Part shown: positions 24,170 to 34,364 of the stretch, piece by piece
Layout: every line of letters starts with the position of its first letter
Position numbering within the stretch: the stretch's first letter is position 1
From: Thermothielavioides terrestris NRRL 8126
Taxonomy: Eukaryota; Ascomycota; Sordariomycetes; Sordariales; Chaetomiaceae
DNA length: 64,000 nucleotides
Direction of reading: 5' to 3'
Assembly (NCBI RefSeq): GCF_000226115.1
Contig: NC_016461.1
Span: forward strand, 992,001-1,056,000
Made by a program: the position numbers and the translations under genes
The notes under the pieces: model-generated
Databases searched by the model: none
Told to the model about the DNA's origin: nothing
What the model saw: only the letters and a program-made list of their open reading frames with translations

Positions 24170-26050
24170 ATGTCGGAGTTCGAGTCGGCAGCGGGGACAC
24201 CCATCACAGAGCCGCCGTCAAAGCGGCGCAGGGTGCACGATGGCAGCCTGGATACCACACCGCGCTCTCAGTCGCCCAGCAGTCCCCGCCATCGCTCCCC
24301 GCCGACTGGGGGCCACATGCATGAGCAGAGTCTCTCCATCCGGCGCGGCCGACCAGCAAGCCGATCTCACAGCAGAAGTCGAAACGGGAATCTCGATGCC
24401 GATGACGGCAACAGAGGCCGGTACCGCTCCTCGCCGTCAGCCTCCCGTTCGCGATCCCGTTCAGGCCGCTCCCGCTCTCGATCCCGACTGCGATCACGCT
24501 CCCGTTCGCAAAGCGCCTCCTACTCCCGCTCCCGTTCTATATCTAGCAGCCGTTCCCGAACAAGAAGCAGAAGCAGAAGCAGAAGCAGGAGTAGGAGTAG
24601 AAGTAGGATCAGGACTAGGAGCGGGAGTAGAACCCGAAGCCTCTCGTCGTCCCAGCCCACGCCAACCACACCGCATGCGGCGCACCATCACCGACACGCC
24701 CGACCGCCCATCCTCCCGAACTACCAACCACACCTCCTCCTGCAAGGCCATACCCGCGCCGTCTCCCAAGTGCGCATATCCCCCGACGGGCGCTGGATCG
24801 CCTCGGCGTCCGCCGACGGCACCGCCAAGATCTGGGACGCGGCCACGGGCGCCCACCTCGACACGCTCGTCGGCCACATGGCGGGCGTGTCCTGCCTCGC
24901 CTGGGCGCCCGACAGCAACACGCTCGCGACGGGGTCCGACGACAAGGCGATTTGGCTGTGGGATCGCGTCACGGGCAGCCCGGCGCACGCCGTTGGCCGT
25001 CGGGATCCCGCCGGTGTGGGGATAGGCGCTGCGGCGAAGGGTCCGGCGACGGGGAGGGCCGGGGCTCGAAGAGGTCGCGTAGGCGCCTCTGACGAAGGGA
25101 CTAGGGGTGGTAGGCCAGGCAGGGGGCCCTTGCTGGGTCATCACAACTACGTTTATTGCTTGGCGTTTTCGCCCAAGGGGAATATCCTGGCCAGCGGAAG
25201 CTACGACGAGGCCGTGTTCCTGTGGGATGTCAGGGCAGGACGGTTGATGCGTAGTTTGCCGGCGCATAGCGACCCGGTAAGCGGGGTCGACTTCTGCAGG
25301 GACGGGACGCTGGTGGTGAGCTGCTCTACAGACGGGCTGATGTGCGTATTGCCTCCTGGTTCTCCTTTCCGTACGTCGCAGGGATTTGGATTGCGGCTAA
25401 CTGATAACGATGCTCGCAGTCGCATCTGGGACACTTCAACCGGCCAGTGTCTGCGAACGCTGGTGCACGAGGACAACCCGGCCGTCACCAACGTCTGCTT
25501 CAGCCCCAATGGTCGGTTTGTGCTGGCCTTTAGCCTGGATGACTCGATTCGATTATGGGACTACGTCTCCGGCTCGGTAAAGAAGACATACCAGGGCCAC
25601 ACCAACAAGGGTTTCTCGATCGGCGGAGGGTTCGGCGTCTTGACGGATGCCGACGACGGATACCCCGGCGACGACGAGGATTACGGCAGCGCTCGGCGCC
25701 AAGCTTTCGTGACGTCGGCCAGCGAGGATGGCGACATCGTCATGTGGGATGTCGTAAGCAAGGCGGTCGTCCAACGGATCAGAGGAGCGCACAAGGGCAT
25801 ATGTTTTTGGGTTGACGTCCACGGCGGCACTATGGTGAGCGCCGGCCAGGATGGCCTGGTTAAGGTGTTCAGGCATAGGCCGGACGGCAGGCCTTTGAAG
25901 CAGGAGAATGGCGGGACCAATGGTCACGTCAATGGCCTTCCGGAGGAGCCCGCCATGCAGGATGCTGCTGCGGCAGATGAGGAGTTACAGCGGCACGTGG
26001 AGGCAGAAGCCGGATCACCTGGTTTTCACGTCAAAGAGGAGCAGTTGTGA
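24170..26050 (+). CDS. swd3: WD40 protein, COMPASS subunit SWD3/WDR5-like, with N-terminal RS tract
   Basis: Exons 24170..25341 and 25420..26050, encoding 600 aa. Seven WD40 blades resemble WDR5 closely: LLLQGHTRAVSQVRISPDG, ASASADGTAKIWD, HHNYVYCLAFSPKGN, PAHSDPVSGVDFCRDG, DGLIRIWDTSTGQCLRTL (formed by the splice) and DNPAVTNVCFSPNG. WDR5/Swd3 is a core subunit of the COMPASS H3K4 methyltransferase in the nucleus. Two additions are notable. Residues about 64-160 form a dense Arg-Ser dipeptide tract, and a Gly/Arg-rich insert of about 50 residues separates blades 2 and 3. The intron is 78 nt with no in-frame stop, so retention would add 26 codons. The C-terminus is acidic. Confidence 0.9.
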   Translation: MSEFESAAGTPITEPPSKRRRVHDGSLDTTPRSQSPSSPRHRSPPTGGHMHEQSLSIRRGRPASRSHSRSRNGNLDADDGNRGRYRSSPSASRSRSRSGRSRSRSRLRSRSRSQSASYSRSRSISSSRSRTRSRSRSRSRSRSRSRIRTRSGSRTRSLSSSQPTPTTPHAAHHHRHARPPILPNYQPHLLLQGHTRAVSQVRISPDGRWIASASADGTAKIWDAATGAHLDTLVGHMAGVSCLAWAPDSNTLATGSDDKAIWLWDRVTGSPAHAVGRRDPAGVGIGAAAKGPATGRAGARRGRVGASDEGTRGGRPGRGPLLGHHNYVYCLAFSPKGNILASGSYDEAVFLWDVRAGRLMRSLPAHSDPVSGVDFCRDGTLVVSCSTDGLMCVLPPGSPFRTSQGFGLRLTDNDARSRIWDTSTGQCLRTLVHEDNPAVTNVCFSPNGRFVLAFSLDDSIRLWDYVSGSVKKTYQGHTNKGFSIGGGFGVLTDADDGYPGDDEDYGSARRQAFVTSASEDGDIVMWDVVSKAVVQRIRGAHKGICFWVDVHGGTMVSAGQDGLVKVFRHRPDGRPLKQENGGTNGHVNGLPEEPAMQDAAAADEELQRHVEAEAGSPGFHVKEEQL

Positions 26051-26337
26051 CTTGGGCGCCGCTCCTGGGCCTCCGCGTTGTTAAATCAATAGCTGGGCAT
26101 GGCATACCCCGTCATCATGACCGCTGGTTCCTTGAGAAGCCCAAGCCGGCCGTCGCCTCGCGTAGAATAGGCGGGCGCACCGTCCTACGCTGTTGGGGCT
26201 GCTATGCAGAACGCCGCCTCCGCTAAGCCGTGGTCTTGGACTTGCCATGGAGAGGTTCCCGGATGCTCGGCAGGTTCATCAACCCGCGGGCGCTGGAAAA
26301 TTGACGATCAGGCTCAGGGCTGTCCTGTCGCTGCCCA

Positions 26338-26744
26338 TCACCCGCGCTCCTCTTGCCCCTGCCATGCCTCCACAACATCATGGTCCAGAACCTCCATGAC
26401 TTCCATCACCAAGGCCAGGCTCTCGAGAAAAGAGTTGACCGCGACACGCAGCATGCGGTTTGTTGCGGCTTTGTACTCAACTCGCAGCACGGTTTGTTCC
26501 GACAGCCCTTCCTCAGCAATAGTCGACAGGTCTCGCACTACGAGGGAGGAGAGCTCCTTGTCGACTCGGAGCGCCTGAAGGGCGACTGACGCAAGGCGCG
26601 CATCGGGGAAAGGGACGTTGAGCGTCCTGGGAAACAAGCGCATGGTTAGCAGAGGAGAGAAAAAAAATTCGAGGCGATGGGGGGCATGCATCATGATGGC
26701 ACGTACAGCGCACACGGAAACTCCACTGGAACATCGGTCGGCAT
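26338..26744 (-). CDS. pcc1: EKC/KEOPS complex subunit Pcc1
   Basis: Exons complement(26338..26626, 26707..26744), encoding 108 aa; intron 80 nt. Exon 1 is only 38 nt (MPTDVPVEFPCAL) and joins TLNVPFPDARLASVALQALR in frame. VDKELS, LRVEYKAATNRMLRVAVNSF and the following LALVMEVME helix are the family hallmarks. Pcc1 is the small dimerisation subunit of KEOPS, which makes the t6A modification of ANN-decoding tRNAs and affects telomeres and transcription in yeast. The length is normal. It is convergent with swd3 (287-base gap) and divergent from cdc14. Confidence 0.9.
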
Positions 26745-27479
26745 GGCTGCGCTGATACAAAGGAGTCTGGCAGTGGAGGGGCTGGGTTCGTTTCTGGATG
26801 GCGACGGTTCGGTTTGACGAGGGACGGATTCAGGACGATCGAGGTGGGGCCAAGTCCGGCCGATAAGATAACGCTCAAAGCCGTCGCGTGCTGCATGGAA
26901 GTGACCTGGTCAGCCAGCAGCCTCCACTCAGCTCCCGGCGGCCTGGCCCGCCCTGACTAGGTTGTTGCTATGACAACGCAGCCCCGGAAATAGAATGCGC
27001 AGCGCTGATTGGCACGCTGCATCCCAACGGCGGAGGTCCCTGACCGATTCCATAATAACAATGGCCCTGCCAAAAACATCTGGCTGCCATTACAAAACAT
27101 CGCGCAACCGTCGCATGCCAGCATCCATTGTTCTCCTTCCCAACAACTCGTTGTTGAATCCGCTCTTGCCTCCTGCTGATCCCCACTGCTCTGGCCAGCG
27201 AGCGCACACATAACCAAGCAGGCTTCCTCCTTCCCGAGCTCTCAAGCATCGAGCGTCGCGAAACCAGAGTCGCCGTGTCTCCTTCTGAACTGTCTTCTGC
27301 GCCTGGGCGAGACTGGGCAAGGAGCTCGACAGTTCACTGTCGTGCCTGACGTTGGCCTCGAGTCGCTCCAGTCGGTAAATCAACCGCCTGCTGGGAGGCT
27401 TCATCGATCGGTGCATGCTTGCGCGCCCGGGCCCGACACCTTCCCCAACGTGCGACGCCGACCGCAGCGCCTGCACGGC
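26745..27479. promoter_or_regulatory. Bidirectional promoter region, pcc1/cdc14
   Basis: These 735 bases separate two divergent start codons. The pcc1 side (26745-26900) is purine-poor leader. The cdc14 side has pyrimidine-rich tracts at 27130-27300. No specific site is identified. Confidence 0.5.
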
Positions 27480-29695
27480 ATGGCTCCTTCTACTCGCTAC
27501 TCCAGTAATCTGGGTCAGATTATTGAGTATATTCCCGGTATGTCCTGCGCGCGTGGTCTCTCCGCATTCCCTGCTTTCGTTTCCGTGTTACCTACTTTTG
27601 CCTTCCTCCGCCGCCACTCACCACCGTCACCAACGGAACATGGTCGCATGGATACCAAATATCGTCTCGCGCCCGCTCCTCCCATTACGTTGCTGACCTT
27701 TGCAGACCGCCTTTACCTCGCTTCCTACGTCGAAGCCCCCGATGCAAATACGCTCTTCCCTTACCCGGACCCGCCGCCGCGCTCGCCCAGCAAGTGGTCG
27801 CAACGCTCCCCCGAGGGACCGACGCCGGCACAGAGCAGCCAGAAGCAGCCCTTCTACTTTACGGTGGATGACACTCTCCTCTACAATGCATTTCATCACG
27901 ACTTTGGTCCGCTGCACATCGGCCACCTCTACCGCTTCGCGCTGCAGTTCCACGAGATTCTGGGGGCCAAGGAGAATAAGGACAGGCCAATCGTCTTTTG
28001 GAGCAGAGCCGATCCCCGCAGTATGTCCTCGTGTGCATTTGCTCCCTTGCAAGCTCGTCTTTGTGACTCACAGCACCTGTGCCAGGTCGCGCCAATGCCT
28101 CGTGCTTGCTAGCATGCTACATGGTCCTCATCCAGTCGTGGCCCCCTCACCTGGCACTCGCGCCGATCGCCCAAGTCGACCCGCCGCTGATGCCCTTCAG
28201 AGACGCCGGCTATAGCCAAGCAGACTACGGCATCACCGTGCAGGACGTCGTATACGGGGTCTGGAAGGCGAAGGAGGAAGGCTGCTGTGTCCTGGAGACT
28301 TTTGACCTCGACGAGTATGAGCGCTTTGAGCGCGTGGAGCAGGGCGACTTCAACTGGATCACACCCAATTTCCTCGCTTTTGCTTCCCCGCAGAGCACGC
28401 CGTCGGCGCGGACTCCCGAGGGGACGGACGCCTGGAACGCTTTGCCTACCACTTTGGCGGCAGTGGATGCTCATCCCACCCTCGCACAGCCATTCAAGAA
28501 CGTCCTGAGACATTTCAGCGAGAGGAACATCGGACTTGTTGTGAGGCTCAATTCGGCTCTGTACGATGCGTCGTACTTTGAGGCGCTCGGCATTCAGCAC
28601 GTCGACATGATCTTCGAGGATGGGACATGCCCGCCGCTTTCCATGGTGCGGAAGTTCATCCGCATGGCGCACGAGATGATCACGGTCAAAAAGAAGGGAG
28701 TTGCGGTCCACTGCAAGGCTGGTCTGGGTCGGACAGGTTGTCTGATCGGAGCCTACCTGATCTACAGACACGGCTTCACTGCCAACGAGATCATCTCCTA
28801 CATGCGCTTTATGCGCCCGGGCATGGTAGTTGGCCCTCAGCAACACTGGCTCCACCTGAACCAGGGAACTTTCCGGGAATGGTGGGTTGAGGAGCGTGTC
28901 GAGCGGAAGCTGCGGAAGGAGGCAGCTCTCGCCGCCGCCGCCGCCGCCGGGTCTCAAACCAACGGTGCCCACCAGCCGATCACGCCGATCCGCGCCACCC
29001 AAAAGAGCGGTCTTGGGCGCAGCTCCAGCAAGAACGGCACGTCGACGCCCCCCAACAGGGGCTCCGCCCGGACGCCGCTCGGCGAAATTGACCACGACCG
29101 CACCCGTGATAACAGCATTGGCGTGCAGGAGGATTACCTTCCTGCTCCAACGCCGGGCCAACCGCGGAAGACGCAGCGGAACGCCGTCGACCGGCATCAT
29201 CCGTACCACCGCAGCACGAGCGCCGTGCCAACAGTCGAAGAAGAAGCTGGCGCTGAGCACGAGGTCCAGACCGAGGTCATCTCGATACACCGCTCACAAG
29301 GAAACGAGTCCGACGAGGAGTGGAACCTGCGCGTGCGCCAGCACCGCGAGGCATCCGGTTCCCTCTCTCCGGACCGCCGGGACCGGTCAGTGAGCCATCA
29401 GACAACGACCACCTCAACAACTACCATCTACCAGCTCGTTGACGATGATGCTTCACACGACATCGAGAACATGGGGATGGCTACTGCAAAGACCAAATCG
29501 TACGACCAGATCCAGCGGGCCAGCTCCGCCTCGGGCGTCCTGGTCAAGGTCCGCGGGGCAAGCAGCAGCCCGAAGCGCGCCGTCGCCGGCGGCGGAGTGC
29601 GGGAATCTGGCGTCCGCAAGACCAGCGGACGGGTCGGCAGTGTCGGACAGGGTTCTCCGATCGGGGCGGCAGTCTCCTCCGCCCGGAAGAGCTAA
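27480..29695 (+). CDS. cdc14: Dual-specificity phosphatase Cdc14
   Basis: Exons 27480..27537, 27706..28020 and 28086..29695, encoding 660 aa. An N-terminal DSP-like domain (DRLYLASYVEAP…FHHDFGPLHIGHLYRF) precedes the catalytic domain, with the PTP loop HCKAGLGRTG (C334, R340) and FMRPGMVVGPQQHWL. Residues beyond about 390 are a disordered tail rich in Ser, Thr and basic residues. Cdc14 reverses CDK phosphorylation at proline-directed sites. It acts in mitotic exit, septation and cytokinesis, and in fungi moves between nucleolus/spindle poles and cytoplasm. Intron 1 is 168 nt and has no in-frame stop; intron 2 is 65 nt. The start lies just before conserved sequence, though the frame is open upstream. 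Confidence 0.95.
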
Positions 29696-32600
29696 AAAGG
29701 AACTGATGGTTCGGGCATCGGGCACCTCTTTTTTTTTTTTTTTTGCTGCCCCAGGCAGGGCCTTCGTCACGATGCGCCACCGATGTTGATGACGTTACGA
29801 CGACATGACCCACGCCGTTTATTTCTTTGCGCCACCTGAACGACTCTCATGTCCTTCCTCATTGCTGGCTGCTCTATTCCAAAGCGAGCATACAACGGCG
29901 TGGGAGAGCCCTCGGACGATCCTTTGAAGAGCGGGATGGGGCGTTGGGGTTGCATGAATGCATGCCTTGGCGTTACGGAACACGGGGTTGTTGGGTTGGG
30001 GTGAGGGAAGGGGGGTGGATACTCGGTTTCTGGTTTCTTCTTTCTCTCTCAACTGCGGAAGGGTGACAACCGGCCGTCTCATGGGATCCTTGCAGCGAGC
30101 GCGGTTCGTTATATGGCATATAATGCATGCATCTTCGGGCAGGAATTTGTTCCTTCATCCATACCATGCTCCTTTTCCCTTACCTTCCCCTTCTCCCTTC
30201 TGCCATCCTGTTGCCTATACCCTTCTTGTTGTCACTAGCGGTGTGTGGCAGAGCCGCCTGCTCTCTTCGTTGACTTGACGACTCTCACCTTGGCGGTGAT
30301 TCGCAATTTGGTTGGAAGAGTTGTTTTTACCGGGCAGAAGAGGCTGGGCTGCTGCGGATGGGACCGGCAGAACGGAGGAAAGGGGTGAGGGCAGTTGGGG
30401 TTGATTATGCTTGGCGCTGATTGCCTTGCTGTTGGCGTTATCGGAGGCTTTTCACATCGCCCCTGAGGACCACTTGGGAGCAAGGTGGCTCGCGGAGGAA
30501 AGGGTGGAATTGGGAAGGAGGGGCCGCCTTTTGGAGATGTCGGCAGGCATAGCTCTGTATGTCGTCGTCGGCGCGCTTGTTTGACTACGCTGCATTTTTG
30601 TCACGGTCTTGTTGAGGATACAGTACAGCATTTGGCGTTCAGCTTGTCCCTTGGGGTTGCAGGAATACAAAAGTATGAAGTCAAGTGTGTGTGTCCTGCG
30701 GCACCGCTGGAGGTTCAACGATGCGTGTCTTGGTTGAGCCTCTGTCTCGTCCGCCGGCAAGCTTTCCACTCCATCATCGTCACCATGTCACGCACGGGCT
30801 CATCTTCATCGCGTGAAAGGACAGTTTCGTCGCTCATCAGGCCCGGTGAGTCTACTAGGTGTCCCAGGCAGGCCCGTGGGAAGTTGACTCACTGCAAGCC
30901 GACTGGGCCTCAAGGCATCCCATCCGAATTTCACATGGCCTGGCCGCTGCACGGAACGTCGATGGACTCATTCGTTTGCTGCCCAACCTTGACCTTAAGT
31001 TGGCTGTGACTTGGAACCAGGCAGGGCGCGCCTGGCTGGCCAACCTGAGTCACTCGCTCGCGCTGTGGACTGATTCTGCGTAATACAAATGCAAGTTGAC
31101 CGAGTTGCATGCATGCCGGCTTCGTGCAGACAGTCGATGAGTGAAGCAAAAGATGATATCCGTCGCCAGCAGACGCTGTCAAGGTCGAAGGGCACAGCCT
31201 CAATCATAGTCTCCGTCGCCAGCAAGGACGACTGTTTAGTAGTATCCGCCCGGTCGCGAAATGCGGCCAACGCCAAGCCACCCCGGCGACGGGAAGTCAT
31301 GTGAATGAGCTCCTGTACATACCTTGCAGAGAGAGTAGGCGCAGCGCTCAGTCAAACTAACTGCAGCGGACCTACCGAGAGCTTGCTGCCCAAAACCACC
31401 TAGAGTACAGTACAGAATTCACGTCACAACGCCCCACGCGGAGCCCACGCGCGATTACGCGGGCACGCCGAGCACAGTTACTCCGTACGGCGGTGACACT
31501 TCTGGCTCTGCACCGCCGCCGCTCTACCCCCCTTGCAACCCCACTCCGGCCTGCCGGTACCGAGTCTCCGGTACTGGCTCCACTCCTGCCGCAGGGCATC
31601 CGGGCCACGGGATTGGCGGCAAGTCGCCCCCTGCCGCGGTCCTTAGCCTATGAGCAGCCCCTTCTCCCTCGACTTGATTTACTCGAGGGCTGCGAGGCTG
31701 AAGCACTTCCTGCTGCGTGTATTCCGTACCTAAGATGCAAGGTTCTCTGGGCTGCGACTTCTTGGCTGTGTTCCACCCCAAGCAATGAGGCATACTCGTG
31801 ACGGGTCAGGAAAGATAGCAGCGTTGTTCGAGGTACCTATTGCATTGCCGGCAAGTGACGAACTTGAAAAGACGTGACTTAGTTTGAATAGCCCGTCGCA
31901 GCGACAGCCTTGCTCGCGTCGCCCCTTATCCGCCCAACATGGGGTCTCCCAACCTGAGTGGAACTTTGCAAAAACAAGGCGGTCCCTCGGCCACAGGCTC
32001 GAGTGGTCGCTGTCGGAGATAACACTCTTTCAGCTTTGGAGCCCAGTTTAATAAGCTGAAATGAAAAGGAGAGGCATAAACCACGGACGGGGAACGTCAC
32101 CGCGGAGCGAAGCGGCTGTCGTGGCATGTGATCTGCGTGATTTGAGAGTAGGTAACTAAGGAGAGCTGCATCATGCCAGACAGACGAGTGACGGTTCGGG
32201 TTCGTCCCAGAAGCCGTTATTGGTCCCAAAATCTCAGAATTCCAGATGACTCCTATTTCGGCTGCACCGTTCCTGCGGCACAGGGAGGGGGGTTCTCACC
32301 CCCTGAGTTGGGAGGTGAAAAGGGGGTGGGGGTCGTCGCTTGATCGGGCATGACGTTAGGTATGTGGTGCATACCTACACAGCCGACACTCGCCCAGCTG
32401 TTTGCCTGCCGGTCTCTGTCCAGTTCCTACCGACTAACTACTGTGTAACGGCGGGTCGGGAGAGGCCAATGTTGCCGCAGTAAGCGAAGGGTAACACAAA
32501 GCCAACTTGACGGTTCCAGTGATTGGTCGATAACATTAGCCGATTGCAATCACTGAGTGAGGCTCGCCTGTTCCCTGCTGGTGGTGCTGTCGCGCTCACT

Positions 32601-34364
32601 CCTGTCCACGGTTGCTTGCACGGCGGCCGAGGGGCAGCAGCACACCAAACAGTACAAACCCGCCCCGGAGGACAGGACCAACGCACGGTTTGCCAGCCTG
32701 GCTGGAATGTCGCGCATCGGACTGGATTTGCACGCGCGGCGGGCGGGCCTGGCAACGGTTGCCGCAGTTGTTCTGGAAGGCGGGTGATCGATCGAAAAGC
32801 GGCGCCTAGAGCAGAAGCAAGGCTTGGACGATGGCAACCAGGCCCATTCTGCGGCCGCGGTGGAGCCAGCGGAGCGACTTGGGAATGAAGGGCGAGAAAA
32901 CTCTGGTGACCGAGCAGGTGTATGAGCAAGAAAATCGGGGACCTGGCCGCAGAAAAAGCGGCCGCATCTGACCTCTTATACCTACCCAGTCTGGGCGCGA
33001 GGCGTAGCCTCGTACTCCGTGCTGCACAGTGCTGCCCTTGTTGTTAGCAAGGCGGAGCATCCATCGTACACTAAGTGGAACAGCAGGGAAGGCGGGAGAT
33101 CCAAAGGTTCGATGAACGGGCAGGGCTGAAGTCGCACAAGCCAATCAAATGGTGCGGAAGCGGTGGCGGAGCGGGAGCGGGCTGCCGCTGCACGGGCCAT
33201 CTGGGGTCGAGTGGGCCTCCAAAACAGGCCTGGTGGCTGAGGCCTCATCCACAGACGACCCACCTACAACAGCACACGACACAACGGAGTACACTCCCGA
33301 GGTCCTGTATACGCCCATCGATCGAGGCATCATGGACCGAGTTCTTCTGCATTCTTTCCCAACTCGCCAAACAGTTTGCTCAGCCATCGCGGGCTTCTTA
33401 GCGCCGCCACAACAGCGCGCGTTCCATGCTCTGTTGGCCCCGAAGTGTGCTGCTGCTACCATCTTTCGTGCGCTCTGCGCTAACCTGCCCCCATCGCCGT
33501 GCCCGGCATGGGCATGGGGCGAAATTCCCGGCATGGCAGCAGGTGACGCCATGGCAGTGGCACAACACTCCGCAAACCCGTCCCAGGCACCACCCGGGCA
33601 TTCATTCCAGTTGCTCACGGAGGTCTCTTTCCAGGTTGGGCCTGCTGCGCCCGCCATGCCCGGCTAACCGTCGTTTCAACCCGCATCCTCTCTTTCGTTA
33701 CGCCCCCGCCTCGTCTCACTCCCTGGACATAGGCGGGATGGGATCGCGGACGACTGAAGCCAGTGCTCTCCAAGTGAGCCAGTTCCACAGCCGCCCGGCA
33801 CTGTCCCGGATTCAGGTTCCAGTCGCTGGCTGCCTGCCTGGCTGCCTGCCTGTCTGGCGCCCATCCGTCCTCTCCTTTTCCACCAGCAGGGGCTGCATGC
33901 AAGTTGCTGCAGAAATAGGGGCTCGGGCCAGAGCTCGGATGCTCGACGTTTGGGCATGACTGGCCGGGCGGGGGCCAGGCGACGGATATTGCAGTGTTGG
34001 CTCATCACCACCGCGGATCGCCCCGGCCGAGTGACCAGGCCATCCCTGGTGACAGTCCTCCCTCTTTCCCCACGTTCCGGCCCAGACTAGCACTCGACCC
34101 ACGGCCCTGTCCGGATTCGGTTTATTGCCCAACCCATTGAACCGGCCAGGAACCTGGAGCACTCGCCGCGGCTACTTGATCTGCGTTACCCCGTGTCATA
34201 TAAGAGACGCTGGCCGGCATGTGTCGCGCCGGCACACCCTGACTCAGAGCCTGCTGCTGTATGTCTCACGCCTCTCTAACCCCCTAAACGCCAACATTCT
34301 CCAATCCCCTTCTTTCCTCCCCAACTCTCCCTGCTCATTCTGAACTGCCTGTTTGGGCTCTTCA
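29696..34364. other. Gene-sparse spacer upstream of the SWIM-finger gene
   Basis: The spacer is 4.7 kb. It starts with the cdc14 3' UTR (poly-T near 29729-29744). It contains one weak two-exon small gene candidate (30785-31083), an ORF of 172 codons at 33149-33667 that I do not trust, and a GGCTGCCTGCCT tandem run near 33826-33853. The last 300 bases look like the leader of the next gene. Confidence 0.45.
30785..31083 (+). CDS. Hypothetical small protein, two exons
   Basis: Exons 30785..30845 and 30899..31083, encoding 81 aa. The start is CACCATG. The donor is GTGAGT and the acceptor ctgcaag, giving a 53-nt intron that joins phase 1 to a fully open second exon (…RNVDGLIRLLPNLDLKLAVTW… to a TAA). 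The protein has a Ser-rich N-terminus and a helix-prone C-terminal half with several Trp. I do not recognise it. Consistent splice sites argue for it; the short length and lack of any known motif argue against. Confidence 0.33.

Noticed and set aside
33149..33667. 172-codon plus-strand ORF upstream of the SWIM-finger gene
   Set aside because: The antisense frame is equally long, which points to GC-driven open frames; no family resemblance.
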